64,000 nt of DNA from Chloroflexota bacterium (GCA_011523545.1 WTGN01000032.1:1-64000), one strand, 5' to 3'; numbered from the stretch's first letter, positions 27,294-35,305 are shown. Program-made: numbers and translations. The notes: a model not told the origin generated them from the letters alone.

Positions 27294-28442
27294 CTACCAC
27301 TCGGCGATTGAACCGTCCGCCCGGCGGGTGACCGGGTTTCGCCAGCGCAAGCCATGATCAGAAGCGGTGCGTATCTTGTCCTCGTCAAGCTCAATGCCCA
27401 GCCCGGGCGCCGTCGGCACCTTCACAAAACCGTCTTCATAATTGAACACGGATGGATCGGCCAGATAATCGAGCAGGTCGGCATCCTCATTGTAGTGGAT
27501 GCCGAGGCTTTGTTCCTGAATCAAGGCGTTATAGGCGACGGCGTCGACCTGGATGCAAGAGGCCAGCGCGATCGGCCCCAGGGGGCAGTGCGGCGCCAAA
27601 GCGACATCGTAAGCTTCCGCCATCGCCGCGATGCGGACGACCTCGGAGATGCCGCCGGCATGCGAGACATCGGGCTGAATGATGTCGACGCTGCCCTCGG
27701 CCAGAATCGTCTTGAAGTCCCAACGTGAACACATGCGTTCGCCGGTGGCGATCGGGATCGAAGTCGAGCGTTTGATGTCGAGCAGCGCCTCATTGTGCAT
27801 CGGCAGGATCGGCTCCTCCACGAACATCAAGTGGTATGGCTCCAATTCGCGAATCAGCATCTTCGCCATCGCCTTATGCACCTTGCCATGAAAATCAACC
27901 GCGATGCTGAAGTCATCGCCCACTTGCGCCCGCGCCGCCGCCACCCGCGCGACCGCCTCATCAATGTGCTGAAAGGTATCCATGAAGTGGACCGTATTGA
28001 CGGCGCCCATCTTGACCGCCCGCAAGCCTTCGTCTTTGCGCGCCTGCGCCTGCCCGGCGACAGCTTCAGGCGTCTCTCCGCTGATGCCCGCGTAAATCTG
28101 GACGCGATCCCGCACCTTGCCGCCCAACAATTCATAAATCGGCGCGTCGTGAAACTTGCCCTTGATATCCCAGAGCGCCTGGTTGACGCCGGCGATCGCG
28201 CTCATCATCACAGGCCCGCCGCGGTAGAAGCGCGCGCGAAACAGCGTCTGCCAAATGTCTTCGATCTGTCGCGGATCGCGCCCAATCAGAAAGTCCGCCA
28301 TATCTTCGACCGCGCCGCGCAGGGTCCCGGCTTGCCCTTCAACAATTGGCTCGCCCCAGCCAGCCAGGCCCTCATCAGTGGAGATCTTCAGGAAGAGCCA
28401 GCGCGGTGGCACGGTGAAAAGCTCAAGTTCCCTTATCTTCAT
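27294..28442 (-). CDS. dgoD: D-galactonate dehydratase family enolase-superfamily enzyme
   Basis: At 382 residues it has the same length as E. coli DgoD, and it matches that enzyme closely along its length. Landmarks are the N-terminal PPRWLFLKISTDEG and FYRGGPVMMSAIAG. In the barrel, VDFHGKVHKAMAKMLI carries the Asp and catalytic His, followed by FVEEPI, ATGERM (metal Glu residues), QPDVSHAGGI and APHCPLGPIALA (catalytic His). The C-terminus ends in SIAEW, as in DgoD. The expected reaction is dehydration of D-galactonate to 2-keto-3-deoxygalactonate. No other galactonate-pathway gene is adjacent, so a related acid-sugar substrate remains possible. Confidence 0.93.
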   Translation of the reverse strand: MKIRELELFTVPPRWLFLKISTDEGLAGWGEPIVEGQAGTLRGAVEDMADFLIGRDPRQIEDIWQTLFRARFYRGGPVMMSAIAGVNQALWDIKGKFHDAPIYELLGGKVRDRVQIYAGISGETPEAVAGQAQARKDEGLRAVKMGAVNTVHFMDTFQHIDEAVARVAAARAQVGDDFSIAVDFHGKVHKAMAKMLIRELEPYHLMFVEEPILPMHNEALLDIKRSTSIPIATGERMCSRWDFKTILAEGSVDIIQPDVSHAGGISEVVRIAAMAEAYDVALAPHCPLGPIALASCIQVDAVAYNALIQEQSLGIHYNEDADLLDYLADPSVFNYEDGFVKVPTAPGLGIELDEDKIRTASDHGLRWRNPVTRRADGSIAEW

Positions 28443-28480
28443 GGAGCCGCCTCAGTTGATCCGAGCAAGCAATTGAATTT

Positions 28481-28523
28481 TTACCACCGAGTACACCGAG
28501 TTTCTATGAGGTCACAGAGCAGA
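28481..28523. repeat. Family 2 repeat (ACCACCGAG type)
   Basis: The element begins TTACCACCGAGTACACCGAG and continues with TATGAGGTCACAGAGCAGA. It resembles a widespread class of short CACCGAGGACACAGAG intergenic repeats. It is the forward partner of an inverted pair with 28675-28720. Confidence 0.65.
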
Positions 28524-28560
28524 TATTGTCAAATTGCATATCACGTAAATTCAACCGCAT

Positions 28561-28589
28561 TGTAGGGGCGAGCCATTGGGTCGCCCGCG
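28561..28589. repeat. Family 1 hairpin repeat
   Basis: The sequence is TGTAGGGGCGAGCCATTGGGTCGCCCGCG. The stem GGGCGA(G)CC/GGGTCGCCC is imperfect at one position. Confidence 0.65.
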
Positions 28590-28607
28590 CTTGTGAAAGT
28601 ATGCGCT

Positions 28608-28636
28608 TTAGGGCGAGACAAGTCTCGCCCCTACAA
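28608..28636. repeat. Family 1 hairpin repeat, reverse orientation
   Basis: GGGCGAGAC, a minimal loop, then GTCTCGCCCCTACA. The conserved CCCTACA flank is at the 3' side, so this copy faces the other way from the one at 28561. Confidence 0.7.
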
Positions 28637-28674
28637 TGTCGCTAGATTGGCTCGTCATACTATTGCGTAGAAGG

Positions 28675-28720
28675 CTCCTCGGTGTCCTCAAAAGAACTCG
28701 GTGTCCTCGGTGGTGAAAAA
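28675..28720. repeat. Family 2 repeat, reverse orientation
   Basis: CTCCTCGGTGTCCTC, then CTCGGTGTCCTCGGTGGTGA. The element is the inverted counterpart of 28481-28523. Confidence 0.65.
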
Positions 28721-28801
28721 TGCGGCGTGTTCGCCAAATGCAAAAGTCCGCAAAGTTCATCGCTTGCTTCATTCTTGCTTACCCATATTTGCGCTATCGA
28801 T

Positions 28802-28807
28802 TATAAT
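28802..28807 (+). promoter_or_regulatory. -10 element for the antiporter operon
   Basis: A perfect TATAAT lies 46 bp before the proposed TTG start. No -35 is found at the ideal distance; the nearest is TTGCTT with a 21-bp spacer. Its position supports a start downstream of the repeat-derived ATG. Confidence 0.45.
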
Positions 28808-28852
28808 GTTTTGTTGAGAACTTACCAACGCCGCTGGAGAAAGGCAATCGCC

Positions 28853-30244
28853 TTGAATCGTTTGAGCCGAACCTTGTCTCGGCGTCTCATCTTTGTCGCT
28901 ATGTCCTTCGCCATGCTTTTCCTGCATGGCGGGGCTTCTACCTTCGCCGCGTCGACCGACGATTCGGCGGCGGGGGTCAACCCTTTCATCCCGCTGATGC
29001 TCGCTTTGGGCGTGATTTTGCTGGCATCGCGAGCGGGCGGCGCCATCGCCCGCCTGTTGAATCAGCCGCGCGTCCTGGGCCAGCTGATCGTAGGCGTCGT
29101 CCTGGGGCCGACCGTGCTCGATATGCTGCACTGGGGCATCCTCCAGGGCGTTGATCTGCAAGGTACGATCAAAGAATTCGCCGAGCTTGGTGTGCTGCTG
29201 CTGATGTTCAACATCGGCTTGGAAGTGCATCTCAGCGAATTGGTGAAGGTGGGCAAAGTGGCTGTTTTCGCTGGCGTGCTGGGCGTGGTCGTGCCGATAG
29301 CGTTCACCGCCGCCGTGGTCATCCCGGCCGGATATGACATGATTCCGGCCTTATTCGCTGGCGTCACCCTGGCCGCCACCTCCGTCAGCATATCAGCGCA
29401 GGTTTTGCTGGAGCTGGGCTACCTGCATACCAAAGAAGGCAACGCCCTGCTGGCCACCGCCCTCATTGACGATGTGCTGGCCATCCTGGCGGTATCGCTG
29501 ACGCTGGTGCTGGCTGGCGCCGGAAGCGCGGACGGCGGCGGCGACCTCAGCCAGCTGCTGGTGATCATCGCGCAAATGGCGGGTTACATCGTGGTCGCAT
29601 TCTTGCTGGCATGGTATGTCCTGCCGCGAGCCATGACCTGGATCCAGCGCCGGCCACAGCTTTCGCAAGCTTATGGCATACCTATTTTCGCCCTCATCAG
29701 CGCCTTGCTCTTCGGCTGGTCTGCCGAGTACCTGGGCGGCGTCGCAGCGATCACCGGCGCCTTTATCGCCGGCGTCGGCTTGAGCAAATTGTCGACCGGC
29801 ATGAAGCACGATATCGAACAGACGATGAGCCATCTGGCTTATGTATTTCTGGTGCCGATATTCTTCGTTGATGTCGGTTTGGAAACTGACCTCAGCAATT
29901 TTCCGCTTGAGGCGCTGCCCTTCATGCTGCTGCTCTTGTTGATGGCGGTGCTCAGCAAGGTGCTTGGCGCCGGCTTTGGCGCGCGCATGGGCGGCTTCAA
30001 TCTGCGCGAATCGCTGAGCGTGGGCATCTGCATGGTGTCCCGCGGCGAAGTCGGCTTGATCATCATCTCAATCGGCTTGTCGAGCGGCCTCATCGACGGC
30101 GGCAGCGAACTCTATGCCGCGCTCTTCATGGTCATACTCTTGACGACGGTCTTGACGCCGCCGATGGTGCGCTGGGTATTCCAAGGCAAGAATCAAGACG
30201 AAATCGCCAATCCCGCGCTGGCGGGCGCGGCGACAGGAGACTAA
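28853..30244 (+). CDS. CPA2-family cation/proton antiporter (KefB/NhaS-like membrane domain)
   Basis: From the TTG at 28853 the protein is 463 residues: a signal-like first helix, then about 12 transmembrane helices. CPA2 hallmarks are ARLLNQPRVLGQLIVGVVLGPT, ELGVLLLMFNIGLEV, the ATSVSISAQVLLELG region, and NALLATALIDDVLAILAVS, which contains the conserved Asp pair. No C-terminal RCK/TrkA_N domain follows. I reject the longer frame from 28682 because its first 50 residues come from a repeat. The chosen start has a GGAGAAAGG ribosome site and a TATAAT box upstream. A PII-like gene begins 5 bp after the stop, probably its regulator. Confidence 0.9.
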   Translation: MNRLSRTLSRRLIFVAMSFAMLFLHGGASTFAASTDDSAAGVNPFIPLMLALGVILLASRAGGAIARLLNQPRVLGQLIVGVVLGPTVLDMLHWGILQGVDLQGTIKEFAELGVLLLMFNIGLEVHLSELVKVGKVAVFAGVLGVVVPIAFTAAVVIPAGYDMIPALFAGVTLAATSVSISAQVLLELGYLHTKEGNALLATALIDDVLAILAVSLTLVLAGAGSADGGGDLSQLLVIIAQMAGYIVVAFLLAWYVLPRAMTWIQRRPQLSQAYGIPIFALISALLFGWSAEYLGGVAAITGAFIAGVGLSKLSTGMKHDIEQTMSHLAYVFLVPIFFVDVGLETDLSNFPLEALPFMLLLLLMAVLSKVLGAGFGARMGGFNLRESLSVGICMVSRGEVGLIIISIGLSSGLIDGGSELYAALFMVILLTTVLTPPMVRWVFQGKNQDEIANPALAGAATGD

Positions 30245-30249
30245 ACATA

Positions 30250-30633
30250 ATGAAACTGATCATCCTCATCACCTCCAACGTGGAAAACGGCCTGGATGTC
30301 GCCGTTCGCTGGCAAGAGGCGGGCGCGCCCGGCGTCACCGTGCTCAAGAGCTTCGGCCTCTACAGCTTGCAGCGCAAAATGATGGGGGACAGTCTCGAAG
30401 TGCCGCTGCACATCGCCAGCTCCATGAGCAGCATGATGGCCTACGTCCTGCGCGAGATGGAACTCAACAATCATGTCTTGCTGTCAGTCGTGCCGAAGGA
30501 ACTGGTGCCGACGCTGCTGGACGAAGCGCGCGCGGTCATGGGCGACCTGCTGGAGCCGAACCACGGCGTAGCCTTCGTCGTGCCGCTTGACGAGGCGATC
30601 GGCGTGCGCCAGCCTGAAAACGGGGATGGCTAA
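30250..30633 (+). CDS. PII-like small regulatory protein, antiporter-linked
   Basis: This 127-residue soluble protein opens MKLIILITSNVENGLDVAVRWQ, an alpha/beta ferredoxin-like start. After a Met-rich middle (GDSLEVPLHIASSMSSMM) there is a second beta-alpha unit ending GVAFVVPLDEAIGV, much like the final strands of PII or PII-like proteins. No exact family is recognised. The 5-bp gap after the CPA2 antiporter gene suggests it controls the transporter by binding a nucleotide or ion, as SbtB does for SbtA (inference from context). An alternative is a CutA-like fold. Confidence 0.75.
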   Translation: MKLIILITSNVENGLDVAVRWQEAGAPGVTVLKSFGLYSLQRKMMGDSLEVPLHIASSMSSMMAYVLREMELNNHVLLSVVPKELVPTLLDEARAVMGDLLEPNHGVAFVVPLDEAIGVRQPENGDG

Positions 30634-30636
30634 AGC

Positions 30637-31842
30637 TCACCACTGCGGCGCCCCCGGCGGAAAGACCGCGTAAGGCACATTTCGCCATATGCTTTCCAAC
30701 CTTTGAGCCGTCGGACAAAACAGATCTGATCGATACCCTTCCGCGCAGTACTGTCTGAGCAAGCTCAACATGTAATTTTTTTCAAAGTATTTCGTCCCAC
30801 GATTCGGGTTTAGACCAGTCGCAAGGGCGCTGGCCATGAGTACAGCCGCGCCCGTTCCCATTTTGGTGCACAACGCTTCCTCGTCTGCTTGCGACGCAAA
30901 GTATTTGCCCTCTTCATGCGTATGTATGTGGCAAGCCTCATGGCCCAGCGCGCCGGCCGTTGAGACTTGATCAAACTCAGCGGGCCCACCGTGGCGTATA
31001 ATCCAACTCATAAAGCAAGTTTGCACGCGGGCTTTTCGTTCGCGGTCATTGGCGAAGGCCCAGCATGTTGTCGTCTGTCCATCACGATAGGGCTCAACGT
31101 GTACGGGTTCTTCAACAATTGAGTCCAGTCCGCTTATCACGTAGTTGTACCAGGAAGGCGCTACGCTCTTCATAAATCTAAGCGTCGCTTCAATGTGTTG
31201 ACGAAATCGACCCGATCCCTCTATCCTGGGCACCGGTCCCGTAAGCGCGATCCCGGAAGTCTGCGGCAGACCAGCGCATTGATTAATCTGATAAGTCCAA
31301 TAGCCCTGCGCTCTTTCTACGTCGGTTGGGCAGTGCCAACCAAGGGAACAGCAATTGCCTCCGGTTGCCGGCACGGGCGGGGCGCATTGCCCGCTCTGAA
31401 ATGCCTGGTAGCCGGCAATCCACTCCTGATCGCTTAGGCATTGGCGATCAACAAAGCAGCAATTGTCGATTACCTGACCGGCTGGCGCTGAAACAGGCGC
31501 GGAAGCCTGTGCAACGGGCTGGCTGGCAGGGCATTCGTTGCGCTGGAATGCGTGCCAGCCATTGACCCAATCCTGGTCGGTCGCGCAAGAACGGTTGACG
31601 TAGCAGCAGTTGTCAATTGTCTGACCGGCCGGCGCTGAAACAGGCGCGGAAGCCTGGGCAACGGGCTGGCTGGCGGGGCATTCGTTGCGCTGAAATGCGT
31701 GCCAGCCGTTGATCCATTCCTGATCGGTCACGCAAGAACGGTTGACGAAGCAGCAGTTGTCAATTATGGCGTTTTGCTGCGCCGATGACGGAGCGAAAAG
31801 CACAAGACTCACGACTATTAGCGCGAAAGTTTTCGCTCTCAT
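30637..31842 (-). CDS. Secreted Cys-repeat protein with HExxH domain (copy 1)
   Basis: This 401-residue exported protein begins with a signal peptide (MRAKTFALIVVSLVLFAPSS). It then has four Cys-rich repeats of about 43 residues. Each shows CC-(F/Y)-V-(N/D)-R-x-C...DQ(E/D)W(I/V)xG(W/Y)xAFQ...C, and the first two are joined by ASQPVAQASAPVSAPAG spacers. The C-terminal domain carries HEACH at residues 301-305, an HExxH zinc-protease motif, followed by Glu- and Cys-containing HEEGKYFASQADEEALC. It is probably a secreted or envelope metalloprotease with Cys-knot-like binding repeats. It is a tandem duplicate of 31980-33086. GC is lower than in most neighbours. Confidence 0.85.
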   Translation of the reverse strand: MRAKTFALIVVSLVLFAPSSAQQNAIIDNCCFVNRSCVTDQEWINGWHAFQRNECPASQPVAQASAPVSAPAGQTIDNCCYVNRSCATDQDWVNGWHAFQRNECPASQPVAQASAPVSAPAGQVIDNCCFVDRQCLSDQEWIAGYQAFQSGQCAPPVPATGGNCCSLGWHCPTDVERAQGYWTYQINQCAGLPQTSGIALTGPVPRIEGSGRFRQHIEATLRFMKSVAPSWYNYVISGLDSIVEEPVHVEPYRDGQTTTCWAFANDRERKARVQTCFMSWIIRHGGPAEFDQVSTAGALGHEACHIHTHEEGKYFASQADEEALCTKMGTGAAVLMASALATGLNPNRGTKYFEKNYMLSLLRQYCAEGYRSDLFCPTAQRLESIWRNVPYAVFPPGAPQW

Positions 31843-31979
31843 TTACTACTCCGTATGACCATTCATTTATAGAATGTCGAGATTCTATCTCAGCACTGAC
31901 GAATTCGCTAAAGATCATCGCAGTTGGAGAACATCAAGCGCTGCGCCGCGCGCCTGAAGAAATGACCGCTGTGCGCCCG
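31843..31979 (-). promoter_or_regulatory. Duplicated upstream region with inverted repeat (copy 1)
   Basis: About 113 bp here (31843-31955) are nearly identical to 33087-33199, 1244 bp away. The segment holds ATAGAAT-6 bp-ATTCTAT (31869-31888), a perfect inverted repeat next to the ribosome site CGGAGTAG, and could be an operator or RNA hairpin. Confidence 0.55.
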
Positions 31980-33086
31980 TTACAAGCCTTGCACGTTTCG
32001 AAGCGTCGCACAGAACAGCTCGGGTCTAAACCCATACCCTGCCGATTTGTCCGCGCACCAACCTCTAATTAAGGCCATATCATTTTCATAATGCACATCC
32101 CACCAGTTAGACCACCCAAGGCTCGGGTCTTGAGCTTGTCTTCTGTGAAATTCAATGCGAAGGGGTAGGTCAGCGCCTCGGTAGTATTTGTTGCATTCCT
32201 CTTCCTCGCGTTCCGCCGTCGGAAAATGGATCCCGGCATCACGAAGATATATGTGGCAAGCCTCATGGGCCAATACCCCAACCGTTGTCATTTGATCGTA
32301 CTCGGGGGGACCAGTCCCCCATATAGTCCAAGTCAGCCAGCAAGTTTCCATGGTGACTCTTCTTTGGCGACCATTCGCCGTTGCGAGGCACCCCAGCATA
32401 TCATCCGTCCAATTGCCGTCGCGCCTGTCAGCCCCCCAAACGCCGCCGACGGGGGTGGGAACTTCAACGATTGAGTCCATCCCGTTTACCACGTAGTGGT
32501 ACCACTCCGGCGATAGGCGCTTCAACCAATTTAGCGACGCAATAATGTGGGCTACAAATATGTCCGAACCCGATATCCTGGGCAAGGATCCTGAAGGCGT
32601 CGCCCGCTGCGGCTGGCCCGGCGCGGCGCATTGCCCGTACTGAAATGCCTGGTAGCCGGCAATCCAGTCCTGATTGCTTTGGCATTGGCGATCAACGTAG
32701 CAGCAATTGTCGATTGGCTGACCGGCCGGCGCTGAAACTGGCGCGGAGGCCTGGGCAACGGGCTGGCTGGCCGGGCATTCGTTGCGCTGGAAAGCGTGCC
32801 AGCCATTGACCCAATCTTGATTCGTCGCGCAAGAACGGTTGACGTAGCAGCAGTTGTCAATTGGCTGACCGGCCGGCGCTGATACAGATGCGGAAGCCTG
32901 GGCAACGGGCTGGCTGGCAGGGCATTCGTTGCGCTGAAATGCGTGCCAGCCATTGATCCATTCCTGATCGGTCACGCAAGAACGGTTGACGAAGCAGCAG
33001 TTGTCAATTATGGCGTTTTGCTGCGCCGATGACGGAGCGAAAAGCACAAGACTCACGACTATTAGCGCGAAAGTTTTCGCTCTCAT
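31980..33086 (-). CDS. Secreted Cys-repeat protein with HExxH domain (copy 2)
   Basis: This 368-residue paralogue is immediately upstream of copy 1. The signal peptide and first repeat are identical to copy 1 apart from single substitutions, while the C-terminal domain has diverged strongly. There are three Cys repeats rather than four. HEACH lies at residues 274-278, followed by IYLRDAGIHFPTAEREEEEC. The active-site motif and acidic follow-on are therefore kept while the surrounding sequence differs, which suggests different targets. A duplicated promoter region precedes it. Confidence 0.85.
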   Translation of the reverse strand: MRAKTFALIVVSLVLFAPSSAQQNAIIDNCCFVNRSCVTDQEWINGWHAFQRNECPASQPVAQASASVSAPAGQPIDNCCYVNRSCATNQDWVNGWHAFQRNECPASQPVAQASAPVSAPAGQPIDNCCYVDRQCQSNQDWIAGYQAFQYGQCAAPGQPQRATPSGSLPRISGSDIFVAHIIASLNWLKRLSPEWYHYVVNGMDSIVEVPTPVGGVWGADRRDGNWTDDMLGCLATANGRQRRVTMETCWLTWTIWGTGPPEYDQMTTVGVLAHEACHIYLRDAGIHFPTAEREEEECNKYYRGADLPLRIEFHRRQAQDPSLGWSNWWDVHYENDMALIRGWCADKSAGYGFRPELFCATLRNVQGL

Positions 33087-33202
33087 TTACTACTCCGTAT
33101 GACCATTCATTTATAGAATGCCGAGATTTTATCTCAGCACTGACGAATTCGCTAAAGATTATCGGAGTTGGAGAACATCAAGCGCTGCGCCGCGCGCCTC
33201 AT
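33087..33202 (-). promoter_or_regulatory. Duplicated upstream region with inverted repeat (copy 2)
   Basis: The second copy of the upstream segment has ATAGAAT-6 bp-ATTTTAT at 33113-33132. One base of the right arm differs from copy 1, so the inverted repeat is imperfect here. Confidence 0.5.
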
Positions 33203-33220
33203 GGAACGGCCATCTCGCTC

Positions 33221-33248
33221 TTGAGCTTGGCGCGGTTTCGATTATGAT
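33221..33248 (+). promoter_or_regulatory. Promoter for tRNA-Gln
   Basis: TTGAGC, a 16-bp spacer and TATGAT end 11 bp before the mature tRNA 5' end. Confidence 0.6.
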
Positions 33249-33259
33249 AAAGGAATACT

Positions 33260-33332
33260 AGGGAAGTAGCTCAATCGGCAGAGCAGGTGCCTTTGGAGCA
33301 CAAGGTTAAAGGTTCGAGTCCTTTCTTCCCTG
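33260..33332 (+). tRNA. tRNA-Gln (anticodon TTG)
   Basis: A complete cloverleaf of 73 nt can be drawn. The acceptor AGGGAAG pairs with CTTCCCT and the discriminator is G. The D arm is GCTC/GAGC. The anticodon arm is GGTGC-CTTTGGA-GCACA, the variable loop AGGTT, and the T arm AAAGG-TTCGAGT-CCTTT. The anticodon TTG lies at 33293-33295 and reads CAA/CAG. The first anticodon-stem pair (27-43) is a G-A mismatch. CCA is not encoded. A promoter precedes it and a terminator hairpin follows it. It stands alone. Confidence 0.88.
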
Positions 33333-33344
33333 CACATAGCATTC

Positions 33345-33372
33345 AGCAAGTCCGCTGCGGCGGGCTTTCTGC
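33345..33372 (+). terminator. Intrinsic terminator after tRNA-Gln
   Basis: The stem AAGTCCGC pairs with GCGGGCTT (one G-U pair) around a TGCG loop (33348-33367), followed by a short T-rich TCTG segment. Confidence 0.6.
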
Positions 33373-33384
33373 TTGATTGAGCCG

Positions 33385-34131
33385 TCAGGCGGGCATTGCC
33401 TGCGGGCTCGGCAGCGCTGGTTGGAAGTCGAAGGTCAGGATGCTGCGTATGGCGGCGTGCGCTGGCGCGGCCGGGCGGATCAGTTCGGCGGCATGCCATA
33501 AAGTGGCATCGTTGAAGAGATAGCTGTCCAGCGCCTCCTCGAGACGGAAACTGGTCAATTGGCGGCGCTCATCATCATAGATGGAGACCTCGCCGCCCTC
33601 CGCATTCACCAGTTCCGCCAGATGCACTGTCACAAAAGCGGCGCCATCGCGATGGATGCCTTCGGGCGTCGGATGAGCCAGCTCCCCGAGATCAGCGGTC
33701 ACGCGAATGAGATGCGTCTGCACTTCCCAATCCGCGCGCGACTGCGCCGGGTCCAGCGGGAACTGCGCGAAGTCGAAGCGAATCAAGGCCTGCAGAAACG
33801 GGTTTTCAAAGCTGGTATCCAAGAGTGGGGCGAACTTGCGCGTGATGCCGCCGGTGACGCGATTGATGTCGGCGCTCTGAAAATAATCTTGATGCGGCAA
33901 GCGAGATAGCACGCCGTTGGCGGGCGAAAACAAAAATCGCCCATAACGCCGGCGGCGATAGCGACCGCCATCGGGCAGGTATTCATCGGCCGGCAGATCA
34001 GCATAATCGATCAAGAGGCTCAGCCAGGCCTGCTGCAATTCTTCGCTGACGTGCAGGTCGCCGCTGCGTACGAGACTATAGCCCTGGCGTGAGAGCTCAG
34101 ATTTGATGTCCTGAGTGGTTGATATGCCCAT
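33385..34131 (-). CDS. 2OG-Fe(II) dioxygenase, amino-acid hydroxylase-like
   Basis: This 248-residue protein belongs to the bacterial 2OG-Fe dioxygenase family that includes isoleucine and leucine hydroxylases (PF10014). The iron ligands are visible in PEGIHRDGAAFVTVHL (His-x-Asp) and the later LWHAAELI His. NAEGGEVSIYDDERR and AIRSILTFDFQP complete the jelly roll. The start at 34131 (AGGGGTG ahead of it) avoids a 20-bp overlap that a longer frame from 34161 would give. It follows an aminotransferase and an AbgB-like amidohydrolase on the same strand, so it may hydroxylate an amino acid made or released by them (inference). Confidence 0.9.
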   Translation of the reverse strand: MGISTTQDIKSELSRQGYSLVRSGDLHVSEELQQAWLSLLIDYADLPADEYLPDGGRYRRRRYGRFLFSPANGVLSRLPHQDYFQSADINRVTGGITRKFAPLLDTSFENPFLQALIRFDFAQFPLDPAQSRADWEVQTHLIRVTADLGELAHPTPEGIHRDGAAFVTVHLAELVNAEGGEVSIYDDERRQLTSFRLEEALDSYLFNDATLWHAAELIRPAAPAHAAIRSILTFDFQPALPSPQAMPA

Positions 34132-34141
34132 CACCCCTGCC

Positions 34142-35305
34142 TTAGGCGGTGATCTGGGCAATCAGACCGCCCAGAATCTCAATGCCGGCTTGCAGCTCCA
34201 CCCGGGGCAAAAAGCTGAAAGACAGGCGGAGATGATGCGCGCCCGCCACGGGATCCACAAAGAAGCCTTTGCCCGAAGCGAAGTAGACATTCCGCGCCTG
34301 CGCTCGCGCTTCCAATTCGTCCACGCCCACCGATTGTGGCAGGCGCAGCCAGATAAAATAGCCGCCTGCGGGCCGCGTCCAGTCGACGCCCGCCGGCATG
34401 GACGCATCAAGGGCCGCCAGTGCGACATCGCGCCGGCGCCGGTATTGCCCGCGCAGCCACTCAACATGCCCCTCCCAAGCGTCGCTGCGGCAATAATCCG
34501 CGACGACGGCGGCCGAGAATGGATTGGCGCCCCCGCCCATACGCAGCATCCCGCTGTCAACGAAGCGCCTGACCCGCTCCGCCGACGCGATTAGCCAGCC
34601 AATCCTTAAGCCCGGCGCCAGTGTTTTGGAGAAGCTGCCGAGGCGCAGGACGTTCTCCCCGCCCGCTAACTCATAGAAGCTCGGTGGCAGTGGGCCGCCA
34701 AAGCGGATGTCATTGTAGACATCGTCCTCGACGATGGCGAAGCCGTACTCGCGGCTCAATTCGATGACCGCCCCCCGCCGTTCCCGCGACATCGTGATGC
34801 CGGATGGATTCTGAAAATTGGGCACCACATAGTAGAAGCGTGGCGCTTTGCCGGCCGCCGCCAGCCGCCGAAGCATACGCGCGAGATCGCTGACGACAAG
34901 CCCATCGTCATCAATTGGCACGGGGCAAATCTCGAGCCGGTGATCGCGAAAGATATGCAGGGCGTCGCGGTAGGAGGGCGCGTCCACCAGCACCGCGTCG
35001 CCGGGCCGGGTCAACTGCTGCGTGATCATGCCGACGCCCCCGGTCGAGCCGCCGATAATCATCAGGTTTTCGCGGCTGATGCCGAGCGTTTCGTTTCGGT
35101 TAAAGCGCTCAACCAGGAAGTCGATCAGCTGGCTGTCGCCCTGTTCATCGCCGTAATTCAAGTAGCGGCCGACGCCCCGCCCCGCCCAACCAGCCGATAT
35201 GATGCGCTGAAGATCGTCAACCGGCAGCAGTTCGCGCGAGGGATGCCCGGCGAAAAGCGGAATGCTGCCGGCGACTATGCCCTGCGGTGTGGCTTCGGGC
35301 TTCAT
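34142..35305 (-). CDS. PLP-dependent aminotransferase, fold type I
   Basis: This 387-residue class I/II aminotransferase is of the kind seen as the C-terminal part of MocR regulators and in LysN/2-aminoadipate aminotransferases. It has no N-terminal HTH. PLP-site landmarks are GGSTGGVGMI, NFQNPSG, VEDDVYNDIRF and the Schiff-base Lys in SFSKTLAPGLRIGW. Its ATG directly abuts the stop of the upstream amidohydrolase gene, and the dioxygenase follows after 10 bp. The three genes therefore form a tight operon. The amino donor and acceptor are not determined. Confidence 0.93.
   Translation of the reverse strand: MKPEATPQGIVAGSIPLFAGHPSRELLPVDDLQRIISAGWAGRGVGRYLNYGDEQGDSQLIDFLVERFNRNETLGISRENLMIIGGSTGGVGMITQQLTRPGDAVLVDAPSYRDALHIFRDHRLEICPVPIDDDGLVVSDLARMLRRLAAAGKAPRFYYVVPNFQNPSGITMSRERRGAVIELSREYGFAIVEDDVYNDIRFGGPLPPSFYELAGGENVLRLGSFSKTLAPGLRIGWLIASAERVRRFVDSGMLRMGGGANPFSAAVVADYCRSDAWEGHVEWLRGQYRRRRDVALAALDASMPAGVDWTRPAGGYFIWLRLPQSVGVDELEARAQARNVYFASGKGFFVDPVAGAHHLRLSFSFLPRVELQAGIEILGGLIAQITA

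Larger units (their letters stand above)
28443..28852. other. Intergenic region: inverted family 2 repeats around two family 1 hairpins
   Basis: These 410 bp hold a family 2 element at 28481-28523, two family 1 hairpins, and a reverse-oriented family 2 element at 28675-28720. A TATAAT box for the antiporter follows. An in-frame ATG at 28682 lies within repeat sequence and is unlikely to be the antiporter start. Confidence 0.6.

Noticed and set aside
28682-28852. N-terminal extension of the antiporter from ATG 28682
   Set aside because: The first codons are repeat sequence and lie upstream of the TATAAT box. A TTG with ribosome site at 28853 fits better.
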